Positions 53,196-63,397 of a stretch of 64,000 nucleotides of DNA are shown in pieces. Within the stretch, counting starts at the first letter, position 1; the number at the start of each line of letters is the position of its first letter. The stretch covers positions 404,041 through 468,040 of the forward strand of contig CANLXM010000003.1 of the NCBI GenBank assembly GCA_947495165.1, read 5' to 3'. The notes below the pieces were generated by a model, which did no database searches, was not told the DNA's origin, and saw only the letters and a program-made list of their open reading frames with translations. The position numbers were made by a program, and so were the translations under genes. Source of the DNA: an uncultured Cellulomonadaceae bacterium. Its GTDB lineage: Bacteria > Actinomycetota > Actinomycetes > Actinomycetales > Cellulomonadaceae.

Positions 53196-54992
53196 GTGCT
53201 TCGCACTCACACGGCCGGTTCCCTGGGGACCGAGCAGATCGGTCAGACCGTCACCCTCTCCGGGTGGGTGGACCGTCGGCGCGATCACGGCGGCGTCGCC
53301 TTCATCGACCTGCGGGACGCGTCGGGCGTCGCCCAGGTCGTGATCCGGGACGAGGCGGTGGCGCACCCGCTGCGCGCGGAGTACGTCCTGCAGGTGACCG
53401 GCACGGTGTCGAAGCGTCCCGACGGCAACGAGAACACGAACCTCGCGACCGGTCAGATCGAGGTCGTGGCGAACGACGTCGTCGTGCTCAACGAGTCCGC
53501 GCCGCTGCCGTTCCAGGTCTCGACCGCGCTCGACGGCACCGAGACGATCGGTGAGGAGGCGCGCCTCAAGCACCGCTACCTGGACCTGCGCCGTCCCGCG
53601 CCCGCTGCGGCGCTGCGCCTGCGCTCCAAGGTCAGCGCCGCTGCGCGCCGCGTGCTCGAGGCCGAGGACTTCGTCGAGATCGAGACGCCCACGCTCACGC
53701 GGTCGACGCCCGAGGGCGCGCGCGACTTCCTGGTCCCCGCGCGCCTCGCACCGGGATCCTGGTACGCCCTGCCGCAGTCGCCGCAGCTGTTCAAGCAGCT
53801 GCTGATGGTCGCCGGCATGGAGCGCTACTACCAGATCGCCCGCTGCTACCGCGACGAGGACTTCCGCGCGGACCGCCAGCCGGAGTTCACCCAGCTCGAC
53901 GTCGAGATGAGCTTCGTCGAGCAGGACGACGTGATCGCGGTCGCGGAGAAGATCCTCGTCTCCCTGTGGGACCTCATCGGCTACACCATCCCGACGCCCA
54001 TCCCGCGCATGACGTTCAAGGACGCCATGGAGCGCTACGGCTCGGACAAGCCGGACCTGCGGTTCGGCAACGAGCTGGTCGAGCTCACCGAGTACTTCGC
54101 GAGCACGCCGTTCCGCGTGTTCCAGGCGCCGTACGTCGGTGCCGTCGTCATGCCCGGCGGTGCCGCCACCCCGCGTCGCGGGTTCGACGCCTGGCAGGAG
54201 TGGGCCAAGCAGCGCGGCGCCAAGGGCCTCGCGTACGTCACGTTCACCGAGGACGGCGAGCTCGGCGGCCCGGTGGCCAAGAACCTGTCCGACGACGAGC
54301 GCGCCGGGCTCGCTCAGGCCACGGGCGCGAAGCCGGGCGACGCGGTGTTCTTCGCCGCCGGCAAGCCGACCGAGGCGCGTGCGCTCCTGGGCGCGGCCCG
54401 CCTGGAGATCGGCAAGAAGGCCGGGCTGATCGACTCCGACGCGTGGGCGTTCGTGTGGGTCGTCGACGCGCCGCTGTTCAAGCCCACGGGAGAGGACGAC
54501 GACGTCGCTGTCGGCGAGGGCGCCTGGACCGCCGTGCACCACGCCTTCACGTCCCCCACGCCTGAGTGGATCGACACGTTCGAGCAGAACCCGGGCGAGG
54601 CGCTGGCCTACGCGTACGACATCGTCTGCAACGGCAACGAGATCGGCGGCGGCTCGATCCGTATCCACCGCCGTGACGTGCAGGAGCGCGTGTTCCGGAT
54701 CATGGGGATCGGCGAGGAGGAGGCGCAGGAGAAGTTCGGCTTCCTGCTCGACGCCTTCGCGTTCGGCGCGCCCCCGCACGGCGGCATCGCCTTCGGGTGG
54801 GACCGCATCGTCGCCCTGCTGACCAACTCGGACTCGATCCGCGAGGTCATCGCGTTCCCGAAGTCCGGCGGCGGCTTCGACCCGCTCACGCAGGCACCCG
54901 CCCCGATCACCGCGCAGCAGCGCAAGGAGGCCGGGGTCGATGCTCCGGCGCCCAAGGCCGACGCTCCGGCAGGGGAGACCTCCGCTGTCTGA
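53196..54992 (+). CDS. aspS: aspartyl-tRNA synthetase (bacterial, with GAD insertion)
   Basis: 598 residues, class IIb. OB-fold anticodon domain at 1-130 ([19 protein letters not shown]), motif 2 [20 protein letters not shown], bacterial GAD insertion at about 295-420, motif 3 [14 protein letters not shown]. The C-terminus is a short Ala/Pro/Lys tail. GTG 53196 has GGAAGG upstream. Whether it also aspartylates tRNA-Asn (non-discriminating form) cannot be told here. The 3' end overlaps the GNAT frame by about 50 bp. Confidence 0.96.
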   Translation: MLRTHTAGSLGTEQIGQTVTLSGWVDRRRDHGGVAFIDLRDASGVAQVVIRDEAVAHPLRAEYVLQVTGTVSKRPDGNENTNLATGQIEVVANDVVVLNESAPLPFQVSTALDGTETIGEEARLKHRYLDLRRPAPAAALRLRSKVSAAARRVLEAEDFVEIETPTLTRSTPEGARDFLVPARLAPGSWYALPQSPQLFKQLLMVAGMERYYQIARCYRDEDFRADRQPEFTQLDVEMSFVEQDDVIAVAEKILVSLWDLIGYTIPTPIPRMTFKDAMERYGSDKPDLRFGNELVELTEYFASTPFRVFQAPYVGAVVMPGGAATPRRGFDAWQEWAKQRGAKGLAYVTFTEDGELGGPVAKNLSDDERAGLAQATGAKPGDAVFFAAGKPTEARALLGAARLEIGKKAGLIDSDAWAFVWVVDAPLFKPTGEDDDVAVGEGAWTAVHHAFTSPTPEWIDTFEQNPGEALAYAYDIVCNGNEIGGGSIRIHRRDVQERVFRIMGIGEEEAQEKFGFLLDAFAFGAPPHGGIAFGWDRIVALLTNSDSIREVIAFPKSGGGFDPLTQAPAPITAQQRKEAGVDAPAPKADAPAGETSAV

Positions 54993-55848
54993 GGCGCCCG
55001 CCCCGAATCTCGCAGCGCTGCCGGCGCCCTGGTCGCACTCGCCGTACCTCAACGGTGAGTTCGCCGGGGCGCCGGTGCGCTGGGTGCACGCCGACGCCGA
55101 CGCGTGCGTCCTCGTCATCGGTCCGGCCGCACGGCCGTCAGACCCGCCGGAGGACCCCGCCCGGATCGACTACCTGCTCGGGCTCGGCGAGCCCGAGCGC
55201 GTGGCCGCGCTCCTCGACGACGTGGTGCGCGGTGCCGCCAGCGCCTCGGGGCTCCCGGACGACCCCTTCGCGTCCGTGCGGCGCGTGTTCGTCCAGGCGG
55301 GTGCCTTCGACGGGGAGCTCGGTTCCAGGGTGCACGGCGCACTCGCGCTGCCGGAGGTGGACAGCCGCTGGAAGTGGATGTGGGCGGACCGGCCGCTCAC
55401 GGTCGGGGCGCTGGGCGGACGTGACCGTGCGGGCGAGAGCGCGCTCACGCTCGGACGCCTGACCCAGGGCCCGGCCACGGGGGAGGTGGCGGACGAGATC
55501 GGCGAGTGCCTCGAGCGCGCCTTCCCCGACGCGAGCGCGGGCCCTCGCACCACGCAGGCCCTCGGCTGGTGGGGGGTGCGCGAGAGCGGGCGACTGCTCG
55601 GCGTCATCTCGGCGCTGCACGTCGCGGACGGCGGGGCGCCGCACCTGTCGTCGCTCGGGGTGGACCCGGTGGCGCGCGGACGCGGGCTCGGCCAGCAGCT
55701 GCTAGCGGTGGCCGTGCGCGACCTCCTGGACGAGGGCTGCGCCTTCGCCTCCCTGGGCGTCTACACCTCGAACGAGTCCGCCTGGCGCCTTTACGAGCGG
55801 ATCGGCCTCCAGCACGGGCCCAGCTTCGTCACGTACCGCCTGAGCTGA
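54940..55848 (+). CDS. GNAT family N-acetyltransferase
   Basis: 302 residues, with the GNAT fold in the C-terminal 140: [34 protein letters not shown] (acetyl-CoA loop R-x-x-G-x-G/A) and [17 protein letters not shown]. The N-terminal 150 residues, including a WKWMW cluster, are of a type often seen in FR47-like two-domain acetyltransferases. Substrate unknown. ATG 54940 lies inside aspS; a CTG at 54985 with GGGGAGA upstream is another possible start. Confidence 0.82.
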   Translation: MLRRPRPTLRQGRPPLSEAPAPNLAALPAPWSHSPYLNGEFAGAPVRWVHADADACVLVIGPAARPSDPPEDPARIDYLLGLGEPERVAALLDDVVRGAASASGLPDDPFASVRRVFVQAGAFDGELGSRVHGALALPEVDSRWKWMWADRPLTVGALGGRDRAGESALTLGRLTQGPATGEVADEIGECLERAFPDASAGPRTTQALGWWGVRESGRLLGVISALHVADGGAPHLSSLGVDPVARGRGLGQQLLAVAVRDLLDEGCAFASLGVYTSNESAWRLYERIGLQHGPSFVTYRLS

Positions 55849-55901
55849 CCCCCTGGGCTGACGGCCTGAGCCGACGGCGCGGTCGCGGGCCCAGCCAGGG
55901 C

Positions 55902-58139
55902 TCAGTGGGTGAGCGAGAACCTCTCGTGCAGCCGCAGCAACGGTGCGGGTGCCCACCAGTTCCACCGGCCGAGCAGCGTCATCGTGGCCGGCACCAGGAG
56001 CAGCCGGACGAGCGTCGCGTCGAGCAGCACCGCGAAGGCGAGAGCGAAGCCCACCTCCTTGATCACGAGGAGGTCGCCGAACACGAACCCGGCGAACACG
56101 ACCACGATGATCGCGGCGGCCGACGTGATGATCCGTCCGGAGCGCTGCATGCCGAGGCGGACGGCCGCGTCGTTGTCGAGGCCTGAGTCGTAGAGCTCCT
56201 TGATGCGGGCGAGGAGGAAGACCTCGTAGTCCATCGCCAGGCCGAACGCGAAGGCGATGACGAGCGCGACGACGTAGGTCTCGATCCCGCCGGTCGACTG
56301 GAACCCGAGCAGCCCCTCGAGGTGCCCGTCCTGGAAGGCCCACACGAGGACGCCCATGGACGCCGCGAGCGAGAGCGCGTTGGTCAGCAGCGCCTTGACA
56401 GGCACGACGACCGACCCGGTCATCAGGAACAGCAGGACCAGGGTGGCGATCACGACGACGGTCACGGCGAGCGGAGCGCGTTCCGTGAGTGCGTCCGTGA
56501 AGTCCACCTGCCCCGCAGCCTGCCCGGTGACCCAGAACTCGAAGCCTGGATCGAGCGCACGCAGCTCGCGAACGAGCGCCGAGGCCTGCGGACCGCCCGG
56601 GTCCGTCCCCGCCGCGTCGACACCGATCACCGCGTACGAGCCCAGCGCGGTCGGGCCCTCGACGTCGTCGACCCCGGTGACGCCGGCGAGCGTCGCGGTC
56701 CATGCGGTGGCCGCCTCGAGCGTCGTCTGGGTCACGACCACGAGGTCGGAGCCGGCCGCGTCGGGGTACTCGGCGGCGAGCTCGCGGACGAACTCCCGCT
56801 GCGGCGCGCTCGCCGGGAGGAGCTCGATGCCGGAGTTGCGCATGTGCAGGTTCGCGACGGGAAGCGCCAGGACGACGAGCACGGCGGCGCTGGTCAGCAG
56901 CACGATCCAGGGATGGCGCTGCACGCGCTCGGCGAGCCGGGAGAAGATCCCGGCGTCCGCCTCGACGTCGGCCGTCGTCGCGAGGACCTTGCGCAGCGGC
57001 CGCAGCCGGGCGAGGACGCCCGGGCGTGCGAGGCGCGTCCCCGTCAGCATCAGCAGGGCCGGCACCAGTGTCAGGGCCGTGCCGACGGCGATGAGGACGA
57101 TCGCGAGACCCGCAGCACCGATCGCGCGCAGGATCTCCGGTCGGAAGACCATCAGGCCCGCGATGGAGATGGCGATGGTGAGGGCGGAGAACGCGACGGT
57201 CCGCCCGGCCGTGGCCATGGTGCGCACGAGCGCCTGCGCGGCCGGGCTCTCGGCACGCCGCCGCCGGGAGGCGGCCCCGCCCTCGACGGGCGTCGTGGCC
57301 GCGGCCAGCTCCTCGCGGAACCGCGAGACGATCAGGAGCCCGTAGTCGATCGACAACCCGATGCTCACGAGCGTGACGACGTTGACCACGGACGCGTCGA
57401 CGTCGAGCGCGAACGACAGCGCGTAGAGGACACCGAGCCCCGCGCCGATCGACGCGATCGCGCCGGCCATCGGCATCGCGGCGGCGAGGAAGCCACCGAA
57501 CACGAGCACCATGATCAGCAGCGCGACCGGGAGCGCGACAGCCTCGCCGGTCTGGAGGTCCTGCTGGACCTGGTCGGTGATCGCCTCGACGATCAGGCTC
57601 GTCGAGCCGATCAGCGTCTCCGCCTCGGGCTGCGCGGCCGTGAGGGTGCCGCCCGCGGTGCGCAACGCCGCGACGACGTCGTCCATGACCTCGGCCGCCT
57701 CGTCCTCGGTGAGCGACGCGGCGAGCTCGGTGACCACGATGAAACCGTCGCCGCCCTTCGCGAGCAGGGGAGCGGCAGCGGGGCTCTGCAGCCCGTCGGG
57801 GAGGATGAAGGGGTCGATCACGCTCGCGACCCCCGTCACCTCGCTGACCGTGGCGTTGACGCCTGCCATGGTCGTCGCGAGGCCGGGGTCTGCCAGGTCC
57901 ACGCCGGAGACGATCATCGTCACTGACTCCCCGGTGGTGTCCTGGGTCGCCAGGATCTCGTTGCCCTCGGTGGACTGCGAACCGGCGACGGGGGTATCCC
58001 CGCTCTCGAGGCGCTCGAACAGGTTCTCGCCGGTCACGCCGACGAGCGCGACGGCGACGCCCAGGAGCGTGACGACGAGCCAGAGGGCCAGCGCGCGACG
58101 CGGGCGGCGGGCGAGGGAACGACCGAGGGCTTCGAACAC
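55902..58139 (-). CDS. MMPL/RND family transporter
   Basis: 745 residues. Two repeated halves, each with a large extracytoplasmic loop after helix 1 or 7 and a cluster of five helices. The proton-relay motifs GLSIDYGLLIVSRFREEL and GLAMDYEVFLLARIKELY mark helices 4 and 10 of MmpL-type pumps. Such exporters move lipids, siderophores or drugs using the proton gradient; the cargo here is unknown. GTG 58139 is divergent from the subtilase gene. A GAGATT sequence 6 nt upstream may serve as a weak -10. Confidence 0.9.
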   Translation of the reverse strand: MFEALGRSLARRPRRALALWLVVTLLGVAVALVGVTGENLFERLESGDTPVAGSQSTEGNEILATQDTTGESVTMIVSGVDLADPGLATTMAGVNATVSEVTGVASVIDPFILPDGLQSPAAAPLLAKGGDGFIVVTELAASLTEDEAAEVMDDVVAALRTAGGTLTAAQPEAETLIGSTSLIVEAITDQVQQDLQTGEAVALPVALLIMVLVFGGFLAAAMPMAGAIASIGAGLGVLYALSFALDVDASVVNVVTLVSIGLSIDYGLLIVSRFREELAAATTPVEGGAASRRRRAESPAAQALVRTMATAGRTVAFSALTIAISIAGLMVFRPEILRAIGAAGLAIVLIAVGTALTLVPALLMLTGTRLARPGVLARLRPLRKVLATTADVEADAGIFSRLAERVQRHPWIVLLTSAAVLVVLALPVANLHMRNSGIELLPASAPQREFVRELAAEYPDAAGSDLVVVTQTTLEAATAWTATLAGVTGVDDVEGPTALGSYAVIGVDAAGTDPGGPQASALVRELRALDPGFEFWVTGQAAGQVDFTDALTERAPLAVTVVVIATLVLLFLMTGSVVVPVKALLTNALSLAASMGVLVWAFQDGHLEGLLGFQSTGGIETYVVALVIAFAFGLAMDYEVFLLARIKELYDSGLDNDAAVRLGMQRSGRIITSAAAIIVVVFAGFVFGDLLVIKEVGFALAFAVLLDATLVRLLLVPATMTLLGRWNWWAPAPLLRLHERFSLTH

Positions 58140-58189
58140 CGCCCTAATCTCTCACCCCCGGGACCGATGGCGCCACGCGGCGCTGCGCA

Positions 58190-58262
58190 TTGCCGTTATC
58201 GGACCGTGCCGTGAAGATATCTGCACGACGCCGTATCCATATCGCGCGGGTTCGGGTACGTT
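58190..58262 (+). promoter_or_regulatory. candidate promoters of the subtilase gene
   Basis: The 232-bp divergent gap 58140-58371 contains a relatively AT-rich block at 58190-58270. TTGCCG (58190-58195) and GAAGAT (58213-58218) are 17 bp apart, and TACGTT (58257-58262) is a second possible -10. A small GCGCC-ACGC-GGCGC stem lies at 58170-58183. Confidence 0.3.
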
Positions 58263-58371
58263 TCTCGCAATCATCCTCGATGGTCGTTTGGTGCACGGCC
58301 GCACAGCCGGCTCGTGACCGACACCGGATCCGTCGCCCACGTGGGCGTCCGTTACGAGAGAGGCACCTTCC

Positions 58372-61300
58372 ATGGTGAGAGAAACCGCACGGAGCCGCTT
58401 CGCGGTCCGACGGCGAGCAACGGCGCTCGTCGCAGCACTCCCGCTCGTCCTGGGCGTCGGCGTCGCGCCGCACGCTCTCGCGAGCACGGGGACCGGCTCC
58501 ACCGCTGGGCCCGCCACCGCAGTCACGGGCGAGGTCATCGAGTCGTACAAGGACGGCAACTACATCGTCGTCCTGAAGGATGCGCCCGTCACCACATACG
58601 ACGGCGGCGTCGCTGGCATCGACGCGACCAAGGTCGAGCGCGGCGAGAAGCTCGACATGACCGACGCCGACGTCAAGAAGTACCAGGCTCACCTCGGCAA
58701 GCAGCAGCGCACGGTGGCCCGCGGGCACGACGCCGACCTCCAGCGCACCTACACGACGGTCCTCAACGGCTTCCAGGCGGACCTCAGCGCCGAGCAGGCG
58801 ACCGAGCTGGCCAAGGACCCCCAGGTCCTCGCCGTTGCGGAGAACGTGCAGCTGTCCCCGGACTACTCCGGGACCGACTTCCTCGGCCTCAGCGGCCGCA
58901 AGGGAACCTGGAACCGCGTGTACGGCGGCGTGCGTGACGCCGGCGAGGGCGTCGTCGTCGGCGTGATCGACAGCGGGTACGACCCCGAGAACGAGTTCCT
59001 CGCCGGTGACCCGGTCACGAAGGTCGTCAAGACCAAGAAGGGCAAGGGCTGGGGCTGGGGACGCGGGGGCAAGCCGAAGGTCGGCGAGCCGTACCGCGAC
59101 GCCGACGGCACCATCGCGATGCTGAAGTCGGACGGCACCACCTTCCGCGGCGAGTGCGAGGCCGGCGAGGGCTTCGCCGGAACTGAGTGCAACGACAAGG
59201 TGATCTCCGCGCGCTACTTCGCGGAGGACTTCCTCACCTACGTCCCGGAGGATCAGCGCGCCCCCGAGGAGCTCATCTCCCCGGTCGACGTCGGCAGCCA
59301 CGGCACCCACACGGCGACCACCGCGGTCGGCAACGACGGCGTCGACCAGACGGTCGCGGGTCGTGACTTCGGCACCGGCTCCGGCGTCGCCCCGGCGGCC
59401 AAGCTCGCCGTGTACAAGATCTGCTGGGAGGACACCGACCCGGACACGGGCGGCTGCTACACGTCGGCCTCGGTCGCCGCGATCGAGCAGGCGATCATCG
59501 ACGGTGTCGACGTCCTGAACTACTCGATCTCCGGCAACAACAACTCCTTCGTGGACCCCGTCGCGATCGCGTTCAAGAACGCGGCCGCGGCCGGCGTCTT
59601 CGTCGCCGCCTCCGCGGGGAACTCGGGACCGACCGTCAGCACCGTGGCGCACGCGTCGCCGTGGCTCACGACCGTGGCCGCGTCCACGTTCACGGCCGGG
59701 CTCTACGGGACCGTGGAGATGGCGGACGGCACCAAGTACCGCGGCATCTCGATCGCAGCGCAGGATGTCGAGCAGACGGAGGTCGTGCTCGCGCAGGACG
59801 CCGGCCTGGACGGCGCCGTCAGCCCCAACCTGTGCCTGCCCGGGACGCTCGACCCCGCGGCGGCGACAGGGAAGATCGTCGTGTGCGACCGCGGCCAGAA
59901 CGCTCGGGCCGAGAAGTCGGTCGTCGTCCGCGACGCCGGCGGCGTCGGCATGGTCCTGGTGAACCTGACCGAGGGCTCGGAGGACTCGGACATGCACGCC
60001 GTGCCGACCGTCCACATCTCTGACCCGTCGATCAAGCAGAAGGTGATCGACAACCCGGGCATCACCGCGGCCCTGCGCAACGAGGACACCACCGACCTCC
60101 CGCAGACGCCGTTCCCGCAGATCGCGGCCTTCTCCTCGCGCGGTCCGTCGCTCGCTGCCGACTCCGACCTGCTCAAGCCCGACATCGCCGCTCCTGGCGT
60201 GAACGTGCTGGCCGGCGTCGTGCCCGAGGCCTACGAGGGCAACAGCTACGGCTTCATGTCCGGCACGTCGATGGCCGCCCCGCACGTCGCGGGCATGGCC
60301 GCGCTGATGCTGTCGAAGTACCCGCGGTGGTCGCCGAGCGCTGTGAAGTCGGCCATGATGACGTCCGCATTCGATGCCGTCACCGACGCCGGGGACACGG
60401 ACCTGGACAACTTCGCCACGGGAGCCGGCATGGCCGACCCCCGCGCGATGGCCAAGCCCGGTCTGGTCTACCAGAACGACCTGCGGCAGTGGGACGCCCT
60501 GATCGCGGGCGACCTCGCGGCCCGGGACGTCAACCTCGCGTCGATCGCGGTGGGCAGCCTCGCCGGCGAGGTGACGGTCAAGCGCACCGTCACGGCGGTC
60601 ACGCCGGGCACGTACGTCGCGACGGCCGACGTCCCCGGCATCGACGTGACGGTCAGTCCGGCCAAGCTCTCCTTCAAGCGTCCGGGCGAGAAGAAGTCCT
60701 TCACCGTCACCTTCACCAACCGCTCGGCCGCGCTCGAGGCGTTCTCCCACGGCGAGCTCCGCTGGGACCTCAAGGGCAAGGGCAAGGGGAAGGGCACCTG
60801 GTACGGCAAGGGTCGTGACAAGCACCGCGGTGCGGCGATCTCGGTCGCGAGCCCTGTGTCGATCCGGCCCGTCGCTGCGATCGCCCCGAGCCTGGCGACG
60901 TTCACGTCCCCGACCGGTGACGGGTCGGGCACCATCGACCTCGTCGGTGGCGTGGACGCCACGGTGGACCTGTCCGTCGTGGGCCTGTCGAAGGCACTGA
61001 GCACCGTCATCGAGAAGGTCCCCGGGCAGCCGGCCGTGATCGGTGAGAACGAGTCGACCGGCTACTCCCTGGTCACGGTCCCCGAGGGAGCGACGAGCGC
61101 GACGTTCGCCGTGAACGCGGACGACCCGACGGACGACTGGGACATGTTCCTGTACATCCCGGCGACCGGGGGCGTCATCCAGGCGGCCACGGCGTCCGCG
61201 TCGGAGCAGATCGTCCTCACCGACCCGGCGCCCGGTGACTACTACATCATCGGGAACCTGTACTCGACGTCGGACAACGGGGCGGCCAGCGCCTCGCTGG

Positions 61301-61581
61301 ACTTCGTCGCCCTGCAGGGGGACGCCGGCAACCTCACGGCGACCCCCGACCCGCTCACCCTGCGCAACGGCGTGGAGAGCGAGATCACCGTCGCCTGGAG
61401 CGGACTCGAGACCGGTACCTACTTCGGATCCGTCGTGCTGGGTGACACGGGCAAGTCTGTCGCGCTGCAGGTGACCGTCGGCGGCGACGAGCCGGCGCCG
61501 GCGCCGGACGCGACCGTCCTGACCGGGCAGGAGGCAGCGGAGGTCCCGAAGACGGACCTGCCCAAGAAGAAGATCCGCTGA
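58372..61581 (+). CDS. secreted subtilisin-like serine protease (S8) with PA and Fn3-like domains
   Basis: 1069 residues. Signal peptide (1-38), I9-type propeptide (about 55-165), catalytic Asp200 in VGVIDSGYDP, His310 in GSHGTHT, oxyanion Asn417 in AGNSGPT and Ser633 in FMSGTSMAAPHVAG. A protease-associated domain is inserted between Asn417 and Ser633 (GKIVVCDRGQNARAEKSVVV). After the catalytic domain come an Fn3-like domain (about 725-790), a PPC-like domain and a final Fn3-like module. Unusual are two Lys/Gly-rich segments: one near residues 219-236 inside the catalytic domain, and one at 801-820. ATG 58372 follows GAGAGAGG. The C-terminus ends KTDLPKKKIR, without a sorting signal. Confidence 0.93.
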   Translation: MVRETARSRFAVRRRATALVAALPLVLGVGVAPHALASTGTGSTAGPATAVTGEVIESYKDGNYIVVLKDAPVTTYDGGVAGIDATKVERGEKLDMTDADVKKYQAHLGKQQRTVARGHDADLQRTYTTVLNGFQADLSAEQATELAKDPQVLAVAENVQLSPDYSGTDFLGLSGRKGTWNRVYGGVRDAGEGVVVGVIDSGYDPENEFLAGDPVTKVVKTKKGKGWGWGRGGKPKVGEPYRDADGTIAMLKSDGTTFRGECEAGEGFAGTECNDKVISARYFAEDFLTYVPEDQRAPEELISPVDVGSHGTHTATTAVGNDGVDQTVAGRDFGTGSGVAPAAKLAVYKICWEDTDPDTGGCYTSASVAAIEQAIIDGVDVLNYSISGNNNSFVDPVAIAFKNAAAAGVFVAASAGNSGPTVSTVAHASPWLTTVAASTFTAGLYGTVEMADGTKYRGISIAAQDVEQTEVVLAQDAGLDGAVSPNLCLPGTLDPAAATGKIVVCDRGQNARAEKSVVVRDAGGVGMVLVNLTEGSEDSDMHAVPTVHISDPSIKQKVIDNPGITAALRNEDTTDLPQTPFPQIAAFSSRGPSLAADSDLLKPDIAAPGVNVLAGVVPEAYEGNSYGFMSGTSMAAPHVAGMAALMLSKYPRWSPSAVKSAMMTSAFDAVTDAGDTDLDNFATGAGMADPRAMAKPGLVYQNDLRQWDALIAGDLAARDVNLASIAVGSLAGEVTVKRTVTAVTPGTYVATADVPGIDVTVSPAKLSFKRPGEKKSFTVTFTNRSAALEAFSHGELRWDLKGKGKGKGTWYGKGRDKHRGAAISVASPVSIRPVAAIAPSLATFTSPTGDGSGTIDLVGGVDATVDLSVVGLSKALSTVIEKVPGQPAVIGENESTGYSLVTVPEGATSATFAVNADDPTDDWDMFLYIPATGGVIQAATASASEQIVLTDPAPGDYYIIGNLYSTSDNGAASASLDFVALQGDAGNLTATPDPLTLRNGVESEITVAWSGLETGTYFGSVVLGDTGKSVALQVTVGGDEPAPAPDATVLTGQEAAEVPKTDLPKKKIR

Positions 61582-61602
61582 CGCGGAACTGAGCAGCACG
61601 GG

Positions 61603-61637
61603 CCGGGGCCGGCGGATCATCGATCCGCCGGCCCCGG
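61603..61637 (+). terminator. strong intrinsic terminator after the subtilase gene
   Basis: A perfect 16-bp stem (CCGGGGCCGGCGGATC with its complement) and a 3-nt loop, followed by TCTGTCTG. It starts 21 bp past the stop. Confidence 0.9.
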
Positions 61638-61720
61638 TCTGTCTGCCCCGCCCGCCCACGCCGCGGGCCCGAGAATGTGCGGACCTTGCTCCTGACAGGG
61701 ACACATCCCTCACATTCCCT

Positions 61721-61747
61721 CGAGGTCGAGGTCGAGGTCGAGGTCGG
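61721..61747 (+). repeat. CGAGGT hexamer repeat
   Basis: About four tandem copies of CGAGGT in the noncoding gap between the subtilase and rarA genes. Just before it, GAATGTG (61673-61679) and CACATTC (61711-61717) form a spaced inverted repeat. Confidence 0.7.
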
Positions 61748-61770
61748 ATCCGTCGGGCCTCGCGACCCGG

Positions 61771-61812
61771 GGCTCGGTGGGCGGGCCTCGGTGGCCAGGC
61801 CTCGGTGGCCGG
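61771..61812 (+). repeat. 14-bp repeat upstream of rarA
   Basis: CTCGGTGG recurs three times with 14-bp periodicity (at 61773, 61787 and 61801); the last two units are GGCCTCGGTGGCC. It ends about 23 bp before the rarA -10. The 265-bp gap 61582-61846 contains no gene. Confidence 0.65.
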
Positions 61813-61834
61813 CTCCGGTGTCGGTCCGGGGCCG

Positions 61835-61840
61835 TAGTCT
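61835..61840 (+). promoter_or_regulatory. -10 element of rarA
   Basis: TAGTCT, 6 nt before ATG 61847; leaderless spacing. Confidence 0.5.
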
Positions 61841-61846
61841 CGGGGC

Positions 61847-63226
61847 ATGGATCTGTTCGAGACCCTGGGGTCGTCCGCTCAGGGCGTCCCGCTGCCGGGA
61901 CCCGGTGCGCCGCTCGCCGTCCGGATGCGCCCGCAGACCTTGGCGGAGGTCTCCGGGCAGGAGCACCTGCTCGGCCCGGGAGCCCCCCTGCGCCGCTTGG
62001 TCGACCCGGGCTCGGAGCAGGGCCGGGCGGCGCCGTCGTCCGTCGTCCTGTGGGGACCGCCAGGGACGGGCAAGACCACCCTGGCGTACCTGATCGCCGC
62101 ATCGTCGGGGCGCCGGTTCGTCGAGCTCTCGGCCGTCACGGCCGGGGTGAAGGACGTGCGCCAGGTCATCGAGGACGCGCGCCGTCGGCTCGCTGGTGGG
62201 GGAGAGGAGACGGTCCTCTTCATCGACGAGGTGCACCGGTTCTCCAAGTCGCAGCAGGACGCGCTGCTGCCGAGCGTCGAGAACCGCTGGGTCACGCTCG
62301 TGGCCGCCACGACCGAGAACCCCAGCTTCTCCGTCAACTCGCCGTTGCTCTCGCGCTCCCTGCTGCTCACGCTCCGGCCGCTGTCGACCGACGACGTCGC
62401 CGCGCTCGTGGAGCGGGCCCTCACCGACGAGCGCGGGTTCGGCGGCGTCGTGCGCCTCGACGGCGAGGCGCGGGGGCACCTGCTCCGGCTCGCGGGCGGC
62501 GACGCGCGCAAGGCGTTGACGATCCTCGAGGCTGCCGCGGGTGCCGTGCTCGCCGACGACGCAGGCGAGGCGACCGCGGATGCCCCCGCCCTCGTGGACC
62601 TGCCCGCGATGGAACGGGCCATCGACGTGGCGGCCGTGCGCTACGACAAGGACGGCGACCAGCACTACGACGTCACGAGCGCGTTCATCAAGTCCGTGCG
62701 TGGCTCCGACGTCGACGCGGCCCTGCACTACCTCGCGCGCATGATCGCCGCCGGCGAGGACCCCCGGTTCATCGCCCGCCGGATCGTCATCTCCGCGGCG
62801 GAGGACGTCGGTATGGCCGACCCGAGCGCCCTGCAGACCGCGGTCGCCGCCGCTCAGGCCGTCGCGCTCATCGGCATGCCGGAGGCACAGCTGATCCTCG
62901 CGGAGGCCGTGGTGCACCTGGCGACGGCACCCAAGTCCAACGCGTCGTACCTCGCGATCGGCGCCGCGCTCGCCGACGTCCGGGCCGGCAAGGGCGGGGC
63001 TGTGCCCGCGCACCTGCGCGACGCGCACTACGCCGGGGCCAAGGGCCTGGGGCACGGCAAGGGCTACCAGTACTCCCACGACGCACCCCATGCGGTCGCC
63101 GCCCAGCAGTACCTCCCGGACGACCTCGCGGACGCGCGGTACTACACGCCGTCGGACCGCGGATACGAGCGCTCCCTGGGGGAGCGGCTCGCCAAGGTGC
63201 GGCAGATGCTGCGCCGCAAGGGCTGA
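61847..63226 (+). CDS. rarA: replication-associated recombination protein A (RarA/MgsA)
   Basis: 459 residues, clamp-loader-like AAA+ ATPase acting at stalled replication forks. [20 protein letters not shown] precedes Walker [14 protein letters not shown], Walker [21 protein letters not shown] and sensor 1 [13 protein letters not shown]. The C-terminal tetramerisation part has [21 protein letters not shown] and [16 protein letters not shown], both highly conserved. ATG 61847 lies 6 nt after its -10 box. Confidence 0.95.
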   Translation: MDLFETLGSSAQGVPLPGPGAPLAVRMRPQTLAEVSGQEHLLGPGAPLRRLVDPGSEQGRAAPSSVVLWGPPGTGKTTLAYLIAASSGRRFVELSAVTAGVKDVRQVIEDARRRLAGGGEETVLFIDEVHRFSKSQQDALLPSVENRWVTLVAATTENPSFSVNSPLLSRSLLLTLRPLSTDDVAALVERALTDERGFGGVVRLDGEARGHLLRLAGGDARKALTILEAAAGAVLADDAGEATADAPALVDLPAMERAIDVAAVRYDKDGDQHYDVTSAFIKSVRGSDVDAALHYLARMIAAGEDPRFIARRIVISAAEDVGMADPSALQTAVAAAQAVALIGMPEAQLILAEAVVHLATAPKSNASYLAIGAALADVRAGKGGAVPAHLRDAHYAGAKGLGHGKGYQYSHDAPHAVAAQQYLPDDLADARYYTPSDRGYERSLGERLAKVRQMLRRKG

Positions 63227-63234
63227 GCGTCAGG

Positions 63235-63240
63235 TAGACT
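63235..63240 (+). promoter_or_regulatory. -10 element of rpsD
   Basis: TAGACT, about 158 nt before GTG 63398, so the mRNA has a long leader. Confidence 0.45.
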
Positions 63241-63298
63241 CGTGCGGTTGCCTCGTGCAGCCACCTGGGACCTCGGCCCCGTCACCACGCCCTGTGAT

Positions 63299-63319
63299 CG
63301 CTCCGGCAGCGCCGGAGCG
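63299..63319 (+). other. hairpin in the rpsD leader
   Basis: CGCTCCGGC-AGC-GCCGGAGCG, a perfect 9-bp stem with a 3-nt loop in the 5' leader of rpsD. A second possible stem, CCCGC with GCGGG, lies near 63344-63368. S4 regulates its own mRNA in other bacteria, so the leader may be an S4-binding site; this is inference. Confidence 0.4.
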
Positions 63320-63397
63320 CAGGACGCGGTCATCGGCTGGTCCCGCACCCACGACGTCGTCGCGGGTGTGACATCTCGACAGGATTGGAAGTACCTC

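Noticed and set aside
61721..61747. The CGAGGT hexamer repeat as the start of a CRISPR or iteron array
   Set aside because: The units are directly adjacent with no spacers and there are only about four; a microsatellite is the simpler reading.
58144..61848. A 1234-codon open frame antisense to the subtilase gene
   Set aside because: It is low-complexity (Arg, Gly, Val, Asp) with no domain, signal or Shine-Dalgarno, and mirrors the third-position GC bias of the protease gene. Long antisense frames are common at this GC content.
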